Assembly (NCBI GenBank): GCA_027559495.1
Contig: JAMXSV010000018.1
Span: 806,001-870,000, forward strand
Length of the DNA: 64,000 bases
Reading direction: 5' to 3'
From: Aurifilum marmelostoma
Taxonomy: Eukaryota > Ascomycota > Sordariomycetes > Diaporthales > Cryphonectriaceae
Below, one piece after another: positions 23,402 through 34,764 of the stretch. Under the pieces are notes generated by a model, which saw only the letters and a program-made list of their open reading frames with translations, was not told where the DNA came from and searched no databases. Made by a program: the position numbers and the translations under genes. The stretch's first letter is position 1; the number at the start of each line of letters is the position of its first letter.

Positions 23402-24441
23402 ATGGAAACTGAACTCGCTCAACTCAAAGAGCAAGTTGCCGTCCTGCAGAAGGAGCTGTCTCGCGTCTCGGGTACGGAGAACAACCCCCCCCCCCCCACC
23501 ACCACCACCACCCAAACTCGAGCACTGACAACGAGTCCCCAGATGAGTCTGAAGTTCGAAAGTCGCATTTTAAATATGCGTATTACCTCGATAAGTGCCT
23601 GTATAACGAGGTTCGAAACCCATTTCCTCTCATCAATGACCCAGTCATGGGAAGCTTTCCACTACCACATGGGCCTCCCCCACCACCTACACCACTGACC
23701 AAAACACAACCTCAACAGGTCGTGGACCTGTACTCCGACCACCCAGACACCTATGTAGAGTTTCTAGGTGGCCGCTACCGAGGCAAAGAAGGCATCAAGC
23801 GCCTCTACCAGGGCCGCTTCCAGAATTACTTTGTCAAGGGCCGCAATGGCCCAGTCCAAGGGTTCTTGCTGGATCACGCGATGATGCAGGACATTGTGGA
23901 CGTTGACCCGAGCGGAACCCACGCCTGGGCGCGCATAAGGGCCCTCATGTCCGCCGGCACACACGAGAGCATCAAGGATACCCACCCGCGGGGCCATGTG
24001 CAGTGGTGGGAGGGTGGTGTCTACGAGAATGAGTATATCAAGGAGAAGGGCGTCTGGAAGCTGTTCCGGTATCGTTATTTCCCCTTTTGGCACGGCGAGT
24101 TTGAGAGCGGCTGGTCGCATACCAAGCCCAACTATGTTCCCTGGCCTACCAAGACTTTCCCGGAGGATCCTTTGGGCCCGGATGAGATCCTGGAGCAGAA
24201 GATGCTCTGGCCTGACACGCGGGTCATCCCCTTCCATTACCCGCACCCCGTGACGGGAAAGAAGATCAACGATGATGATCTGCGTGCGCCTGGGTGGGGA
24301 GAAGATGTCTCGACGTCGGACAAGCCGTTGACGCTGCAGCTGCCTGATGACCAGAAGCGCGAGGGTGCGATATACGGGGTTACGGAGAGCGCGCCTGGGA
24401 CTAAGATTCTGCCCGAATTGCTGCAGAACAAGGCTGTGTGA
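23402..24441 (+). CDS. NTF2/SnoaL-like (SnoaL_4 type) protein, 286 aa
   Basis: Exons are 23402-23471, 23543-23610 and 23719-24441. Donors GTACGG and GTTCGA, acceptors CCCCAG and CAACAG; the exons join in phases 1 and 0. Residues 1-22 form a short heptad helix (METELAQLKEQVAVLQKEL), the usual lead-in of SnoaL_4 proteins. The cone-shaped NTF2 fold spans about residues 24-170: SHFKYAYYLDKCLYNEVVDL, YRGKEGIKRLYQ, HAMMQDIVDV, then GGVYENEYIKEKGVWKLFRY. A C-terminal extension is rich in Pro, Trp and His (FPFWHGEFESGW). Members of this family include cyclases, isomerases and, in bacteria, gamma-formaldehyde lyases that form lignostilbenes. The reaction here is unknown. No signal peptide, so probably cytosolic like its divergent dioxygenase neighbour. 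The first intron contains a C-run and (ACC)n repeat at 23486-23514. Confidence 0.85.
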
Positions 24442-24746
24442 TGGATTCTTTGTGTTGGTTTCTCTATGCTTTTTCACTGTGTTGAATATCATGATTTTCA
24501 TATCGCGTTGCAGGTAACGAGTAATGTGTTCGAACAACATTAAGAACTATGTACCTAAGGAGTCCGATGACATATGAGACACCAAAGTTTTGATTCGTTT
24601 GACCTTGAGCGAGAGCTTCATCGGTAGTTTCCGAGGTATGTTGAATACCTTTCTCTAGTGTACCGGAACATTTCACCAGCAAAAACCTTCTCCCCGTGTC
24701 ACCTCTTGTCCAGGTCGATCATACACCCATGACAGGTTGTGGCTTC
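24442..24746. other. Convergent 3' regions
   Basis: Between the NTF2-like gene and the six-Cys secreted protein gene. Nothing recognised. Confidence 0.45.
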
Positions 24747-25061
24747 TCAACAATGGAACAACCACGACCCACCTGTGCTAGGGAAGTTGACGCACCCGTC
24801 GTCAGCGGCCGAGACCTCCTCCACGGGATTCTCGCAGATTTTGTCGCTGTAGATCCACAGCGAGCACGCCTCGGACTCGGTCCACCCAAGGGAAGCACCC
24901 GTCTGCGTGTTGCAGTAGGCCGGGATGGAGCCGGAGATGTATGTGTTCACGGGAGTGCCGCAGTTGCTGTAGTAGTACTCGGAGATGGAGCCGGCGAGGA
25001 CGGTGTTGGTGGCTGTGAGGAGGCCCATGATGGGCACGAGAACGTTGAAGATGGGAGCCAT
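24747..25061 (-). CDS. Small secreted six-Cys protein, 104 aa
   Basis: The start at 25061 was chosen because it gives a clean signal peptide, MAPIFNVLVPIMGLLTATN followed by TVLA and a likely cut before GSISEYYYSN. An in-frame upstream Met would put charged residues ahead of it. The mature part of about 80 residues has six Cys with spacing C-x15-C-x15-C-x9-C-x13-C, then a last Cys at the C-terminus. Tyr and Ser are frequent. No known toxin, hydrophobin or CFEM pattern is evident (no CC pair). The last residues after VNF might instead be spliced: an AG/GTGGGT site lies just before the stop, so the C-terminus is uncertain. A TATAAATA motif lies about 195 bp upstream. Expected role: apoplastic or secreted protein of unknown function. 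Confidence 0.6.
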   Translation of the reverse strand: MAPIFNVLVPIMGLLTATNTVLAGSISEYYYSNCGTPVNTYISGSIPAYCNTQTGASLGWTESEACSLWIYSDKICENPVEEVSAADDGCVNFPSTGGSWLFHC

Positions 25062-25254
25062 GTTATAAAGTGCCTGTAGAGGATGGAGTTGGTCAACTGT
25101 TAACAGTAATGCCTCGGGAGAGGATGACATGAACCATTCATACCTGTGGCTGGGAGGAACGGCTCTTTCTTTTCTTGAGAAACGTTCTGTTTGTTGCTCA
25201 AAAGCTGTTTGTTTTGCATCTTGGACAGTGTCTCGTCTTAGGAGACTCGAGGGA

Positions 25255-25262
25255 TATTTATA
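25255..25262 (-). promoter_or_regulatory. TATA-like box of the six-Cys protein gene
   Basis: The minus strand reads TATAAATA about 195 bp before the start codon. Positional inference. Confidence 0.4.
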
Positions 25263-25893
25263 CTTCGTCCGGTACCTTATTCACTACTCAGTCCTACAGG
25301 TTCGGCAAGACTTGACTTGTTCGTCAACCAATACATCTCAAGCCTCCAAAGCACAATTTGTTCTCCTACCCAAATCCTGGCCTCTCGCACTTTTACCCTG
25401 TTTAAGACTCAGCCACTCGGCGAGATTATTATGTAACAACATGAAAGATTACGGAAAGAAATGCTGACTGCATACTACTTTTCTCCCAATAATCATGGCG
25501 TCCCCTCTGAAAATCTTCTAGTTCCAGCTTTGGCTTGCATAATTCCCATAAAAACATCCGGATGCACTATTTTCAATCGAGCATCTGGCGATGAAACGAG
25601 CTCATATTTACCATCTTGCCGAGACACGAAATATTGAGCAATGTGAGGACTAGTTGATCAGGGTGTAATTCAACTCAAATCAGTCTCGTTAGACATACAG
25701 CAGTCAACTTTAGAAGCATTCAGCCACTAGAAAATTGCCTCGTCATAACCGCATGCTAACAATGCATCAAGAGGTTATAGATCAGTAAGCCAGACGGGCC
25801 AGGTGATCATGACTAGCTTCTTATAGATTCGTACAATTGTAAACGGATTTACAGTCATCAATAGATCTTACTCATATCGGGGTTTCAGCTCGC

Positions 25894-26028
25894 GGAGGGT
25901 ACAAAAAAGTTGACGGTGGGTGCAGAAGTTCGGGGGGGGGGGGGGGGGGGTGGCGCAAAAGTTAGTAGACAGCACAGTATCAAGTAAGTAAGTATATGCT
26001 TAGTATACGTTATACATATATATACGTT

Positions 26029-26071
<43 letters not shown>

Positions 26072-26337
26072 TTGAAATATTATAAAATAAAAATAATATT
26101 AATATATTTAAATTATATTTATATATTATATATAGCAGATATATATATATATATATTTGTATTACTTATTAAAGCACTTGCTTAGCGTACGTATAACATA
26201 TACCAGATACATTTTGTGTTCTATTCTCAAGTAAATAAACTGTAAATTATTTTCTCTTTTGGCACTGTCCTACTCACCTACTAACTTGTGTCCTCCTCCC
26301 AGAACTTCTGCACCCCCAGCACTAATCTGCACCCCCC
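25894..26337. mobile_element. MITE-like AT-rich element with imperfect terminal inverted repeats
   Basis: The left arm carries GGTGGGTGCAGAAGTTCGGG (25915-25934), a G19 run (25932-25950) and GCAAAAGTTAGTAG (25955-25968). The right arm, read on the minus strand, carries GGGGGTGCAGAAGTTCTGGG (26317-26298), then CACAAGTTAGTAG (26290-26278). The same two motifs therefore occur in the same order in opposite orientation at the two ends. A further GGGTGCAGA copy lies at the outer right end. The middle is (TA)n and other AT-rich sequence with no coding capacity. Short length, inverted ends and an AT-rich core fit a non-autonomous DNA transposon, perhaps hAT-like because of the repeated subterminal motif. 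No clear target-site duplication was found. Confidence 0.5.
26005..26160. repeat. (TA)n-rich low-complexity core
   Basis: Long stretches of alternating TA, with the main run at about 26034-26068, interspersed with TTAATATATTT-like sequence. It forms the middle of the inverted-repeat element. Confidence 0.8.
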
Positions 26338-26452
26338 ATGAGCTATAAGCCCTAGATATTTCGCCGAACCTTGTGTAATCTATTGAGGCAACTGAAGAAA
26401 GAACTTCACTTCTCCCCTTTCGGTCTTCTTGCACTTGGAGAACTAGCTGATC

Positions 26453-28440
26453 TTACTTCCCCTTCCTCAAAGTCAGGCTATCACCCACACTCCCGTCGTC
26501 CCCACGGATAAACGACCACGTCAAGACCTCTTCACTCTCCACAGTCAACTTGCCAAACCCATAATGCTCATCATCCAGCTCCGCTGTAAATGAAGCCCAC
26601 GACTCGCCGGCATCGAGCGTGCTATGGCTCTCAATATTCCCCGCCGCCCCATTGATGATATGTGTCATGCTCGTGCCAGCATTTGTGAGAAACGTGTTAT
26701 TGTTCACCACACTCGCCGTGTCCACGGTTCCGTTGGCTGTCAGGGGGAACAAGCGCTCATACCAGTGGATATGCGCACCAATGTACAGGTCCACGCCATA
26801 CTTGAGAAACACCCCCTCCCACGCGGCACGGATGTAAGCCTGGTAGCTGGATGTCTCGGTGCTGTACATGGGCCTGTGGCTCATGACGACGACCCACGGC
26901 GTCTTGGCCCTGTCGACGGCCTCGAGGTCGCTCACCAGCCATTGGTATTGCTCGTAGGCCGTGCTGTCGTTTATGGCATTGTCGTCAATCCGGCCAAAGG
27001 GACCAGAGTCTGTGACATACGTCTCCTCGAGCGTCGGGTGCGTCTCGTTCGGGTTGGAGCCTTCCTCGATATCACGCAAGAATGGCCACTCAGGCGAGTC
27101 GGCGTAGTCGGTCTCTGCGTCGAGGGCGATGAAGTGGGCTAGGCCGTAGTCAAATGAATACCAGAAGTTGCCCACACCGCCGGACTCTGGGCCCGGGGCT
27201 CGGAAGCGGTGCTGAAAGGCCGTGAAGTTCCTATTCCATGTATTAATATCGATGTGTGTTAGGGTCGGTGTGCTGTTCGCGTAATGGCGTGGGTCTATTC
27301 TTTAAAGAAGAGGAAGGGGGGAGGGACTTGCCGTTGTGAAGGAGGGCAGCTGTAATATGTCAAATTAGTAGTTGGCGCCGTGGAGTTGGCCTCATCGTTG
27401 TCAAGATAGGCGGTGAGTGGATTCCCAGGGCCATCGTATTCCGCACAGGCAGCTTCATGGTTCCCTGGCAGAACCATGTACGGGACTTTCAAGGTGAGCG
27501 GAGTCATCCACTGTTGCCATAGATCCCAGTTACTCTCGTAGATGACCGAGACATCACCACCCAGCGGGCCTCCCTGGTCAGGAATTTCGCCCTCGGGGAG
27601 AGGCGTATTATAGGACTCGGGATAATCTCCAGGAGGTAGCTCACTGGAGGAGCCATTGTAGCAAACCGGCCAGTCATCTTCACAAGCGAGAACGCCATCG
27701 TACCAGTCGTCCGCGTATGATATGTCGCCGCCGTGCCACACAAAGTTGATGGAGCCGTTGAGCGAGTTCTTGAGAAGCTGGGTAAATGTGCCGTCCGCGT
27801 TGGTGTAGCCCATGTCGTTGATGATGGCAACTGAAAAGGGCTTTTTGGCGCCTGCGGCGGAGGCCGTCGTGAAGGTCAACACGGACGACGGCGTCGTGCC
27901 GTTGGAGCCAGCAATCTGATAGTAGTAGGTCGTATCAGGCTTGAGGTCTTCGATCTGCACATCGTGGAAGTACTGGCTACACTGTGTGGCCGAGACCAGC
28001 GAGCAAGGAGGAGTGCGGTCGTACGTGGACGATGTTCCCTTGGCCATGCAGCTCAAGTTCTTGTTGCCATACTCGCCCCAGTAGACCGTTGGATCCTCGT
28101 CCAGACCAAATGGCGTTTGGAAGTGGATGTTGACGCCATCAGGAATATAAGAAATCGATATAACGTTGATATTGTTGGTTGGGTTCTCGCTTGCTGGTGT
28201 GACTGCTGGAGGCTCAACCAGGCGAGGAAAGCCGCTACCCTCGACGCCGTTAACTGAAGGATCGACCCAATCTCCTACAGGAATCTCCGGCCCTGTGTAT
28301 GGGTACAGGGTGTCCACGTCCCGAGCCTTGTCTTTGGTGGCATGTACAGCAGGCACATCTGCTGCTGGGGCTGCAGACACGACAGACAAGGCGCTCAGGA
28401 GCGCTGCTGCTGTTGCTGCTGCTTTGTTTCCAACTCTCAT
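26453..28440 (-). CDS. Secreted purple acid phosphatase, 628 aa
   Basis: Binuclear metallophosphoesterase that releases phosphate from organic esters outside the cell. Exons are 28440-27332 and 27230-26453. The intron has a GC donor (G/GCAAGT) and a TAG acceptor; no GT donor keeps the frame. A signal peptide covers about residues 1-23 (ALLSALSVVSAAPAA). A fibronectin-like N-terminal domain (about 88-195) precedes the metal domain. Metal motifs occur in order: NDMGY (Asp209), GGDISYADDW (Asp239, Tyr242), LPGNHE (326-329), VMSHRPMY and GAHIHWYER. Several N-glycosylation sites are present. Length and layout match fungal PAPs. The adjacent AA9 gene lies downstream on the same strand. Expression is probably phosphate-regulated as in relatives, but no PHO-type site was verified. 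Confidence 0.95.
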
Positions 28441-30530
28441 CTTGACAGCAGCGTCAAAGTCTGAGTAGCGTAGGAACAGACACTACTGTTATCACCACAG
28501 TGCACGATAGAGTGATAATATCAGAGCAAGGCGGCTTCCGGGCGTGACTGACGAGGAAGGCACCGTCTTTTAGGTAAAAGAAAGCTCCAAAGATTTACTA
28601 TTTATATAGAAATATATACCCACTGACAATCGTCCGTCTCTTCCACTCGCAGTCGGCGGAGTTGCATCAGGAAAGTCGGCAAGAAACGTAGAGTCTGATA
28701 CAAGATCGATTATCGGTCAGCCCCAGTCCAGCATGCATTAGGTCGGCAGAGCGTCGCATTGTTGGCGTTCAGCCTCTCGCCCAATGACGGATCTCAATCG
28801 CATCACGACCGTGGGGCAAGCGCTGTGGGCCGTTCGGGGTGTATTGGAATTGGTTCTGCGCTCATTGGATGAGATTCTCTTCGCCTATCACCAACCGCGT
28901 CGTCGATGCTGAGACACCTTGCTTCTCCTTCTCTTCTTCTTAGCGACCTGCTCGATTCAGCTTAGCCCTTTAAGTTGATCATCAGTGAGACCTAATCTAG
29001 CAGCTATTATCCGGTTCAGTCCCCGCCTCCTCTTCTGTGCATGGTGCGTATATTCCATGTAATTACTAAAGCATGTTTGGTACGAAAAGCAGCTTGACCC
29101 ACCCTCTCAGAACCTTCCTGGGCTCAACTCCCTCGCGTCCTGCCCGCTCAGGCTTGGTGACGGGCGTTGACCCCAGCCGCAAGCGTTTTGGATCTCCACG
29201 TTCTAGAAAATCTGAGAGCCAAGACTAGCTGTCAGGTACGATCTCCTCTTGGCATGCAGTGAGCAAGTATGCATGAATGACCATAGCAGAGACTCTGAAT
29301 GATAATAGAGGGCACTTCATAATATAGCACTTCTCCCCCCTCCCCCCCCGGCTATCGCCTGGGGAAAGCATCCTCGGCCCCGCTGCTGTGCACCGGCAAG
29401 AACATCTGGAGCCGTAGATAACGACTACATTGAGACGATGAGTTGTGAAGAATATGAAAATTATTGTGCACTCACTTGCTTTGTAGCTTTTTCACAAGGG
29501 AAAAAAAAAGCACCATTATCCGTCATTTCTAAATTGGCGTAGTGAGGCTGCGACTTTTCTAACTGCCTGCAAATGGATGATACCCTCTCAACCTTGGCTG
29601 CTCCATGAATACAGCGCTCTTCTTCAAGAAGTCTTCCAAGCCCTAGAGTATTGAGAATACCGTACAGGTGCAGGCAACAATCAGGTGAATGAATTCGGAC
29701 AACACCACTGGTCTTCCTGCCTCCGTGCACAGTTGCGCGGCATCATCAGTCATTTTATTTTTCTCCCTGGCACGGCCAATTTCTGCTCCTGTCTCTCTTC
29801 TGGTATGGTCAAATGGGCCCAAACATGGACAAAATGCCTGGTAGACTGATGCGGACTCCAGGTCATGTCATCTTGCCCATTTAACAGATATTTCCTTCCT
29901 CATGACACATATCCTTGAATTCTGGAAAGCATTGTCTTTGCGAGCCCGTCTGTAATCATGCTTGTAATTTCAGATTGGAAAGTCCAGTGAATCGTATGAT
30001 CAGTCAGGATCGGAAAGATCAGCACGATATTCAGAAGTCATGAAACATCGCCTAGCGTGTATGCCTCGTCGTTCTATAGGTGACCGGATTTGAGATATCG
30101 ACATGAACAAACAGAATTGTACTGTTCTTACTGATATGAAACTGATGCACTTGCTTCAAGAATTACTATACCAACTATCAGAGGGCTTGACAGCACTCCA
30201 GCGTCCTGCAGCGGCCCCGCACATGAGGACAAGCGGTCTTCACTCACCCCATCAATATTGAAAAAATTGTGGCCAAAGTGCCAGTATAAAGAATGTTCTC
30301 ATGATCGTGGCTCACCACAAAGAAGAAAAAAGTTGTGAGTATTTACAGATAGATGGGCCTTCCCTTATATGACCTGACTTCCACCACGATGTGCAAACAA
30401 AACACATAGTTTAGGACCCGCGCAACGAATAGCAAACTACGTTCCAATATATAAACGAAAGAGTCGCTATCTCGATGGCTTCCAAGCTCTCCATCACCAT
30501 ACAGGTATGCTTCAAGACGTCCGACTAACT
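28441..30530. other. Intergenic
   Basis: Contains the acid phosphatase promoter and a C-run near 29334-29349. No gene recognised in 2.1 kb. Confidence 0.5.
28599..28608 (-). promoter_or_regulatory. TATA-like box of the acid phosphatase gene
   Basis: The minus strand reads TATATAAATA, about 160 bp before the ATG at 28440. Confidence 0.5.
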
Positions 30531-31521
30531 TCAGCAGCTAAAGACAGTCGGCCCGGGGATGGGATACGTAGTCGAGGAGCTGTCCCAGGTGATGCCCGGG
30601 TCTGTGGGTGTGTATGCCCCCGGGAACGCCACAAGGTCGCTCACGGTAGTGGAGCCACCGCCGGAAACGTTCAGCTGATGGCAGCCTGGGTAGATCTGAA
30701 TGCCTGGGTAGGTTCCAGCCAGGAAGACGGCGAGGATCTCGTGGCGCACGAGATAGTAGCCGTCTGCGAGGCACGAGGGGATCTGGTAGGTAACACCTGC
30801 ATTCGGCTGCACCTCGAGGGGGTCGACGGCCCAGATGTCGTTGCCGGCGCCGCCGGTCTCGTATTCGATCATTCCAGCCTCTGCCACCTTGAACCAGACG
30901 GCCGTGCTGTTGGGCCTGTGTCCTGCTGTGTTAGCTAGGTGGCTAGGTCGCTAAGGTGAGACGTGAGGTATGCATACAGCCAGTCCTGGCAGCCAGTATC
31001 AGGGCATCTGGCAAAATAAGTGGTAAGTCCGCCGTAGTGGCTGTCGGGCCACAGTGTCCAGTATAGGGTGACAGTATCGCCAGCGGTCGCCGGCGCGTGC
31101 AGCGGAGCGGGCTGGCTTCCAACTATTCCGTCGGCACTGTCGCCATTACACTGGACATCAATCAACGTGACGTCCTGAACGGGGCCGTTGCCTGGAATGT
31201 ATCGCGAGATACGTTCGGGCGCCGGACTCATGTATGGATCCGTGTACGGTTGATAGAAGGTATACGCTGTTGTTGGTGGAAATTAGTCGATTGGTGATGG
31301 TGTGATATGAATACCCGAACGCTGGTTGTGGGAGTACTTGCATATTCCGCCGATGGTTGCTATAGAATTGTTAGAAACCCATCACTGCCTCGAACCTTTG
31401 AGCAGGCTTGCTCCTTTCTCTGGAGGGGGGGCGGGGGCATTATCTGCCACTCACCATTGTCAACGTAGCCATGACCAAGGACAAAGCTAGCACTGGCCAG
31501 AACGGGAATGATGTGCTTCAT
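30531..31521 (-). CDS. AA9 lytic polysaccharide monooxygenase, 252 aa
   Basis: Copper enzyme that oxidatively breaks cellulose chains, secreted. Exons are 31521-31455, 31359-31342 (only 18 nt), 31266-30978 and 30915-30531. Introns: GTGAGT donor, then a GC donor (GCAAGT), then GTATGC. This is the only splicing I found that keeps the family sequence continuous through the N-terminus (HGYVDN, then NATIGGIS, then YTFYQPY). A signal peptide of 16 residues leaves His17 as the mature N-terminus, the first ligand of the histidine brace. His105 (PDSHYGG) is the second; RHE (182-184) and Tyr200 (GIQIYPGC) are the usual active-site partners. PERISRYIPGNGPVQD and FARCPDTGCQDW are AA9 hallmarks. No CBM1 is present; the protein ends PTVFSC. 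It complements the GH7 and GH5 enzymes in this window. Confidence 0.93.
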
Positions 31522-34282
31522 CTTAGATAACAGTTGTGGACAGAAAGCAGTAGGCGCAGACAAATCGATCTCATACGAAGAAAGAAACAAAAAAGAACTA
31601 TACTTAATCCCTATATTCAACGCTGAACGTAGCACGATATCAAGGGGGCGCAAAGCAAGAAGGAGGTCAGGAGACTCATAAGCGTTGCTACAATCGAAGG
31701 CAGCGGTGTTCTTTTTAATCAACCGCATCCTCCTTTACAGCTGATCTGATGCACACAGGCAACCCTTAAAATTCTCCGTTGTCCTTACGCCACGTGCGAC
31801 CAGCTCCTCGGAGCGGTGAGCATCACTCCGGGCCTTAGTTTCCATCAAAATGACTGGTCCTAAAGAGAGTCAAGGCCAAAAATGGTCCAGGATATAGGTG
31901 GCTTCCAATGATGAGGGCCATCATCAATTGTTTACATTCGTGGGAATGTCGTGTGTGTCCCAAACAAACATGCGTTTAATATAAATGAGATGCCAATCAG
32001 GGGCATCCTTCCGGGGTCGAGGAGCCAGCCGCCGCCGAGCCGCCTTTCTCAAATTCCACCAACTACATCTGAAGCTATGCTCTGGTGGGTGGCAGCGATG
32101 GAGTTATGTGGCGGGTGGGCATCCTACTTCATAACATTGAGAATTGCTGTCTAGGTGTGGATCAGCACGCGTGACTTCCACTGCCTGGCCGAGTATCACT
32201 TGTCACTTGACCTTTGCGTTGCATCGCAAGGCTAGAATTCTCTTGGCTTCCCATCCTTTTCTGTATGCAGCCAGGAGTTTGAGAGATCCGAAGTCCAGAT
32301 TTGTCCTCAGCACAAGACAGAACGCCAAGAAATTCGAACTTCGATGAAGACTGACAAAGTCAGATTCCCGATTGCCCAAAACATTTCGCGGGGGCTCCGA
32401 CACCCGAAACACTGACTACAGTACACGATAATGTAAGGGTTGAGGGTCGGAGCTGAATCGTTGATTAGATCAAACATTCCTGTCTCGAAAGTCATAGCTA
32501 ATAATCGGGAGCTGACTCGGCAGAGAGGGAAGACAAAAAAGAAGAAAAGAACCTTCCACGCAGAAACTAGAACACGGGGAAGACATTGACGGTTCCGAGC
32601 CGCACATTGATCTGAAGTTTCTGATCCCTTGACCTAACCATCAGACACAGGCATATAAGAACAGAGCTGCTCAGTGCAGATCCGTAATGAGACTTGCTTA
32701 TGGTTTCCAGTCGAAAGACGTGATTAATATCAACAAGGAGGGCAGGGGATCAGGTGGCTTCCGCAGAGCCAGGAGCCAGCTAGCACAGATCTTAGACATT
32801 TTTCATCGAGATCCGGACTGGGCTTCTGTTCGAGTGAGGCTATTCGGGCCATGCCCCTCATTCATATATAAAGACAGGGACCAAATTTGAATGTCAAATG
32901 CCGAGTCAAACACCAAACCTCCGAGACCCCTCGAGCGTCGACCCTTCTAAACCTTCACTGACTCGACCGAACCAAGCACTTTTCGATCGGTGAAATCCGT
33001 GGTGTTGACTCATCCGACCCTCGATAATTCAACAGAGAAAGCTCCACAGATGGGAATAACTGGAGGAAGAAGTCATGAGCAACCAAGAACTCAGCTACCT
33101 CGAAATTTAGAAAGCGTTGTCGCTATGTCCTCCAATCAGCTAGAATCATTCTTGCTGATTTTTTTTTCGTGCAGTTGATCTTTATACACCGAATAAAGTG
33201 GACGCAAAGAACATATTTTGAACTGTTGTGAGCGGGCTGAGGCTTCGATCCAGAGCTCAGTATCGGGAGCTACAGACGGACTGATGATGCCGGATCAGGG
33301 ACCGTTACGAGTAAAGACAGCAGCCTCTGTGACGTTGGAGAAGAGAGAAAAGTTTCCCCCTAGACTAAGTTCTATTCACGGAATGTCATAGACATTTGCA
33401 TTCTAGAAGAAGCATGTTGCGCCGGCGATCCCGAGTGATGCGACTCAGTGGTTGATGACGGAGGGCAGGCGATGCTTTTTGGACCCGAGACAATAGCTAC
33501 AACGGCAGGCCACATGTCGCTCCGGTGAAGATACGGCAACTACTACATCCAAGACAGCGCCACGATTCTAGATCTTTGCTAGAGAGGACCTGTCAGTATC
33601 CGTTAGAATAAGCTTTGTACTTGCATCGTCTCACCGAGTATCACTTGAGTCGGTATTCCTGACCAATCAGCATGTGTTTTTTCAGTATGTGTGCATCGAC
33701 GGAAAGTGCCAGACTCTTTGCATGGGACCTTCGTTATTGATACAGACCCTTTGTCTATTGTGCGCGGCACCAGGCCCAAAAGGGAGTCCAAGCCACTCTG
33801 TATACGCCTTGCTTCTAAGCTTTCCTGTGTGACCATCAGACTATGCATGTCCTACTTGGAACTTGGATCTTCTGTGGCATCTGGGACAATCCTCCGGACA
33901 AAACAGTCTGCTCAAGGGTCTAGAATGCGGGACCAGGCTACATGAGGCGCGTTGGCCAGAGCCCTTGGCAAATCCACCACGCGGCTGTTACTATTTCGTT
34001 GCCGCGCTAGATTGGAGCCGCATCAAAGTCTAAATCTAGCGAGGGTCAGCCTGGAGAGAAGGATGCATGCAAGTAATTGTGACCCTCCCTGCAATGATGG
34101 CAATCTTGCTCTTGTACTATGTGTCCGGGTTCTCGAAGTTCTCGAGCTCTATGCTCGATCTCCGGCATGGCTTCCATAGCACCTGACGATATAATCCATG
34201 AATCTTCATCAGAGAACTACCCCTTACATAGTTGCCAAGGAGCATCATAAGACCGAGGGTTCGTCGAGGAGCCCGATTCCGT
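31522..34282. other. Intergenic
   Basis: 2.8 kb with the AA9 promoter at the left end. Scattered short frames show no motif, and no RNA gene was recognised. Confidence 0.5.
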
Positions 34283-34764
34283 TCATGAAGACTGCCCGTT
34301 TTCAAGCGCTGCTTCCTTGGCTTTCCACTTTTTCTCTGCCTCTGCTTGTTTCTCTTCCTTCTTAGCCTCGTCCTCTTGCTTCTGTTTCTTTTTCCTCCAA
34401 GCCTCCGCCGTGTTGTGTTGAGCTGTGAGTCGTTCCCGTTCTGTCTCGGCCATGGCGCAAGCCTCCTTGGTACATAACGGCCCTAGGAAGAGAAACAAAT
34501 TGTCAGTCCGATGGGCCCAGCACTCTCCACTTAAACAGGGCTGATGATCTACATGCCTGTCTGTGCCCAGTTCGAGCAGCATGTACCCGGTGCACAGATG
34601 CTCGACACCCTCCACTCGCCGTTCCAGTCGTTGGTAAACGTCTCGACGTAGCCGGGCGGTTTGCACCGGAAGTTGTAAGCGCCCATCCACCAGGTCGGGT
34701 ATGCCACGGTGGACGCCGTCAGGAAGCCCAGAACGAGCGTCAGGATCCGGAGATCCCACAGCAT
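34283..34764 (-). CDS. Small secreted protein with charged coiled-coil tail, about 125 aa
   Basis: The start at 34764 gives a signal peptide (MLWDLRILTLVLGFLTASTV, cut near AYPTWW). A short Cys region follows (RCKPPGYVETFTNDWNGEW ... ICAPG). The second exon (34482-34283) adds PLCTKEACAMAETERERL and a tail dominated by Lys, Glu and Gln that should form a coiled coil. Two donors give the same frame: GTACAT with exon end 34587 (125 residues, canonical GT-AG), or GCATGT with exon end 34557 (135 residues, keeping GTCCSNWAQT). The second version has a C-x11-DW-x14-CC pattern similar to the two secreted proteins at 11-13 kb. RNA data would decide. No family recognised. It lies 2.8 kb upstream of the AA9 gene on the same strand. 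Confidence 0.55.

Larger units (their letters stand above)
25062..26452. other. Intergenic with repeat element
   Basis: Besides the inverted-repeat element at about 25894-26337 and the TATA-like box, no gene is seen. Confidence 0.5.

Noticed and set aside
23609..23619. GGTTCGAAACC, another B-box-like sequence
   Set aside because: It is the exon/intron junction of the NTF2-like gene, with no tRNA fold.
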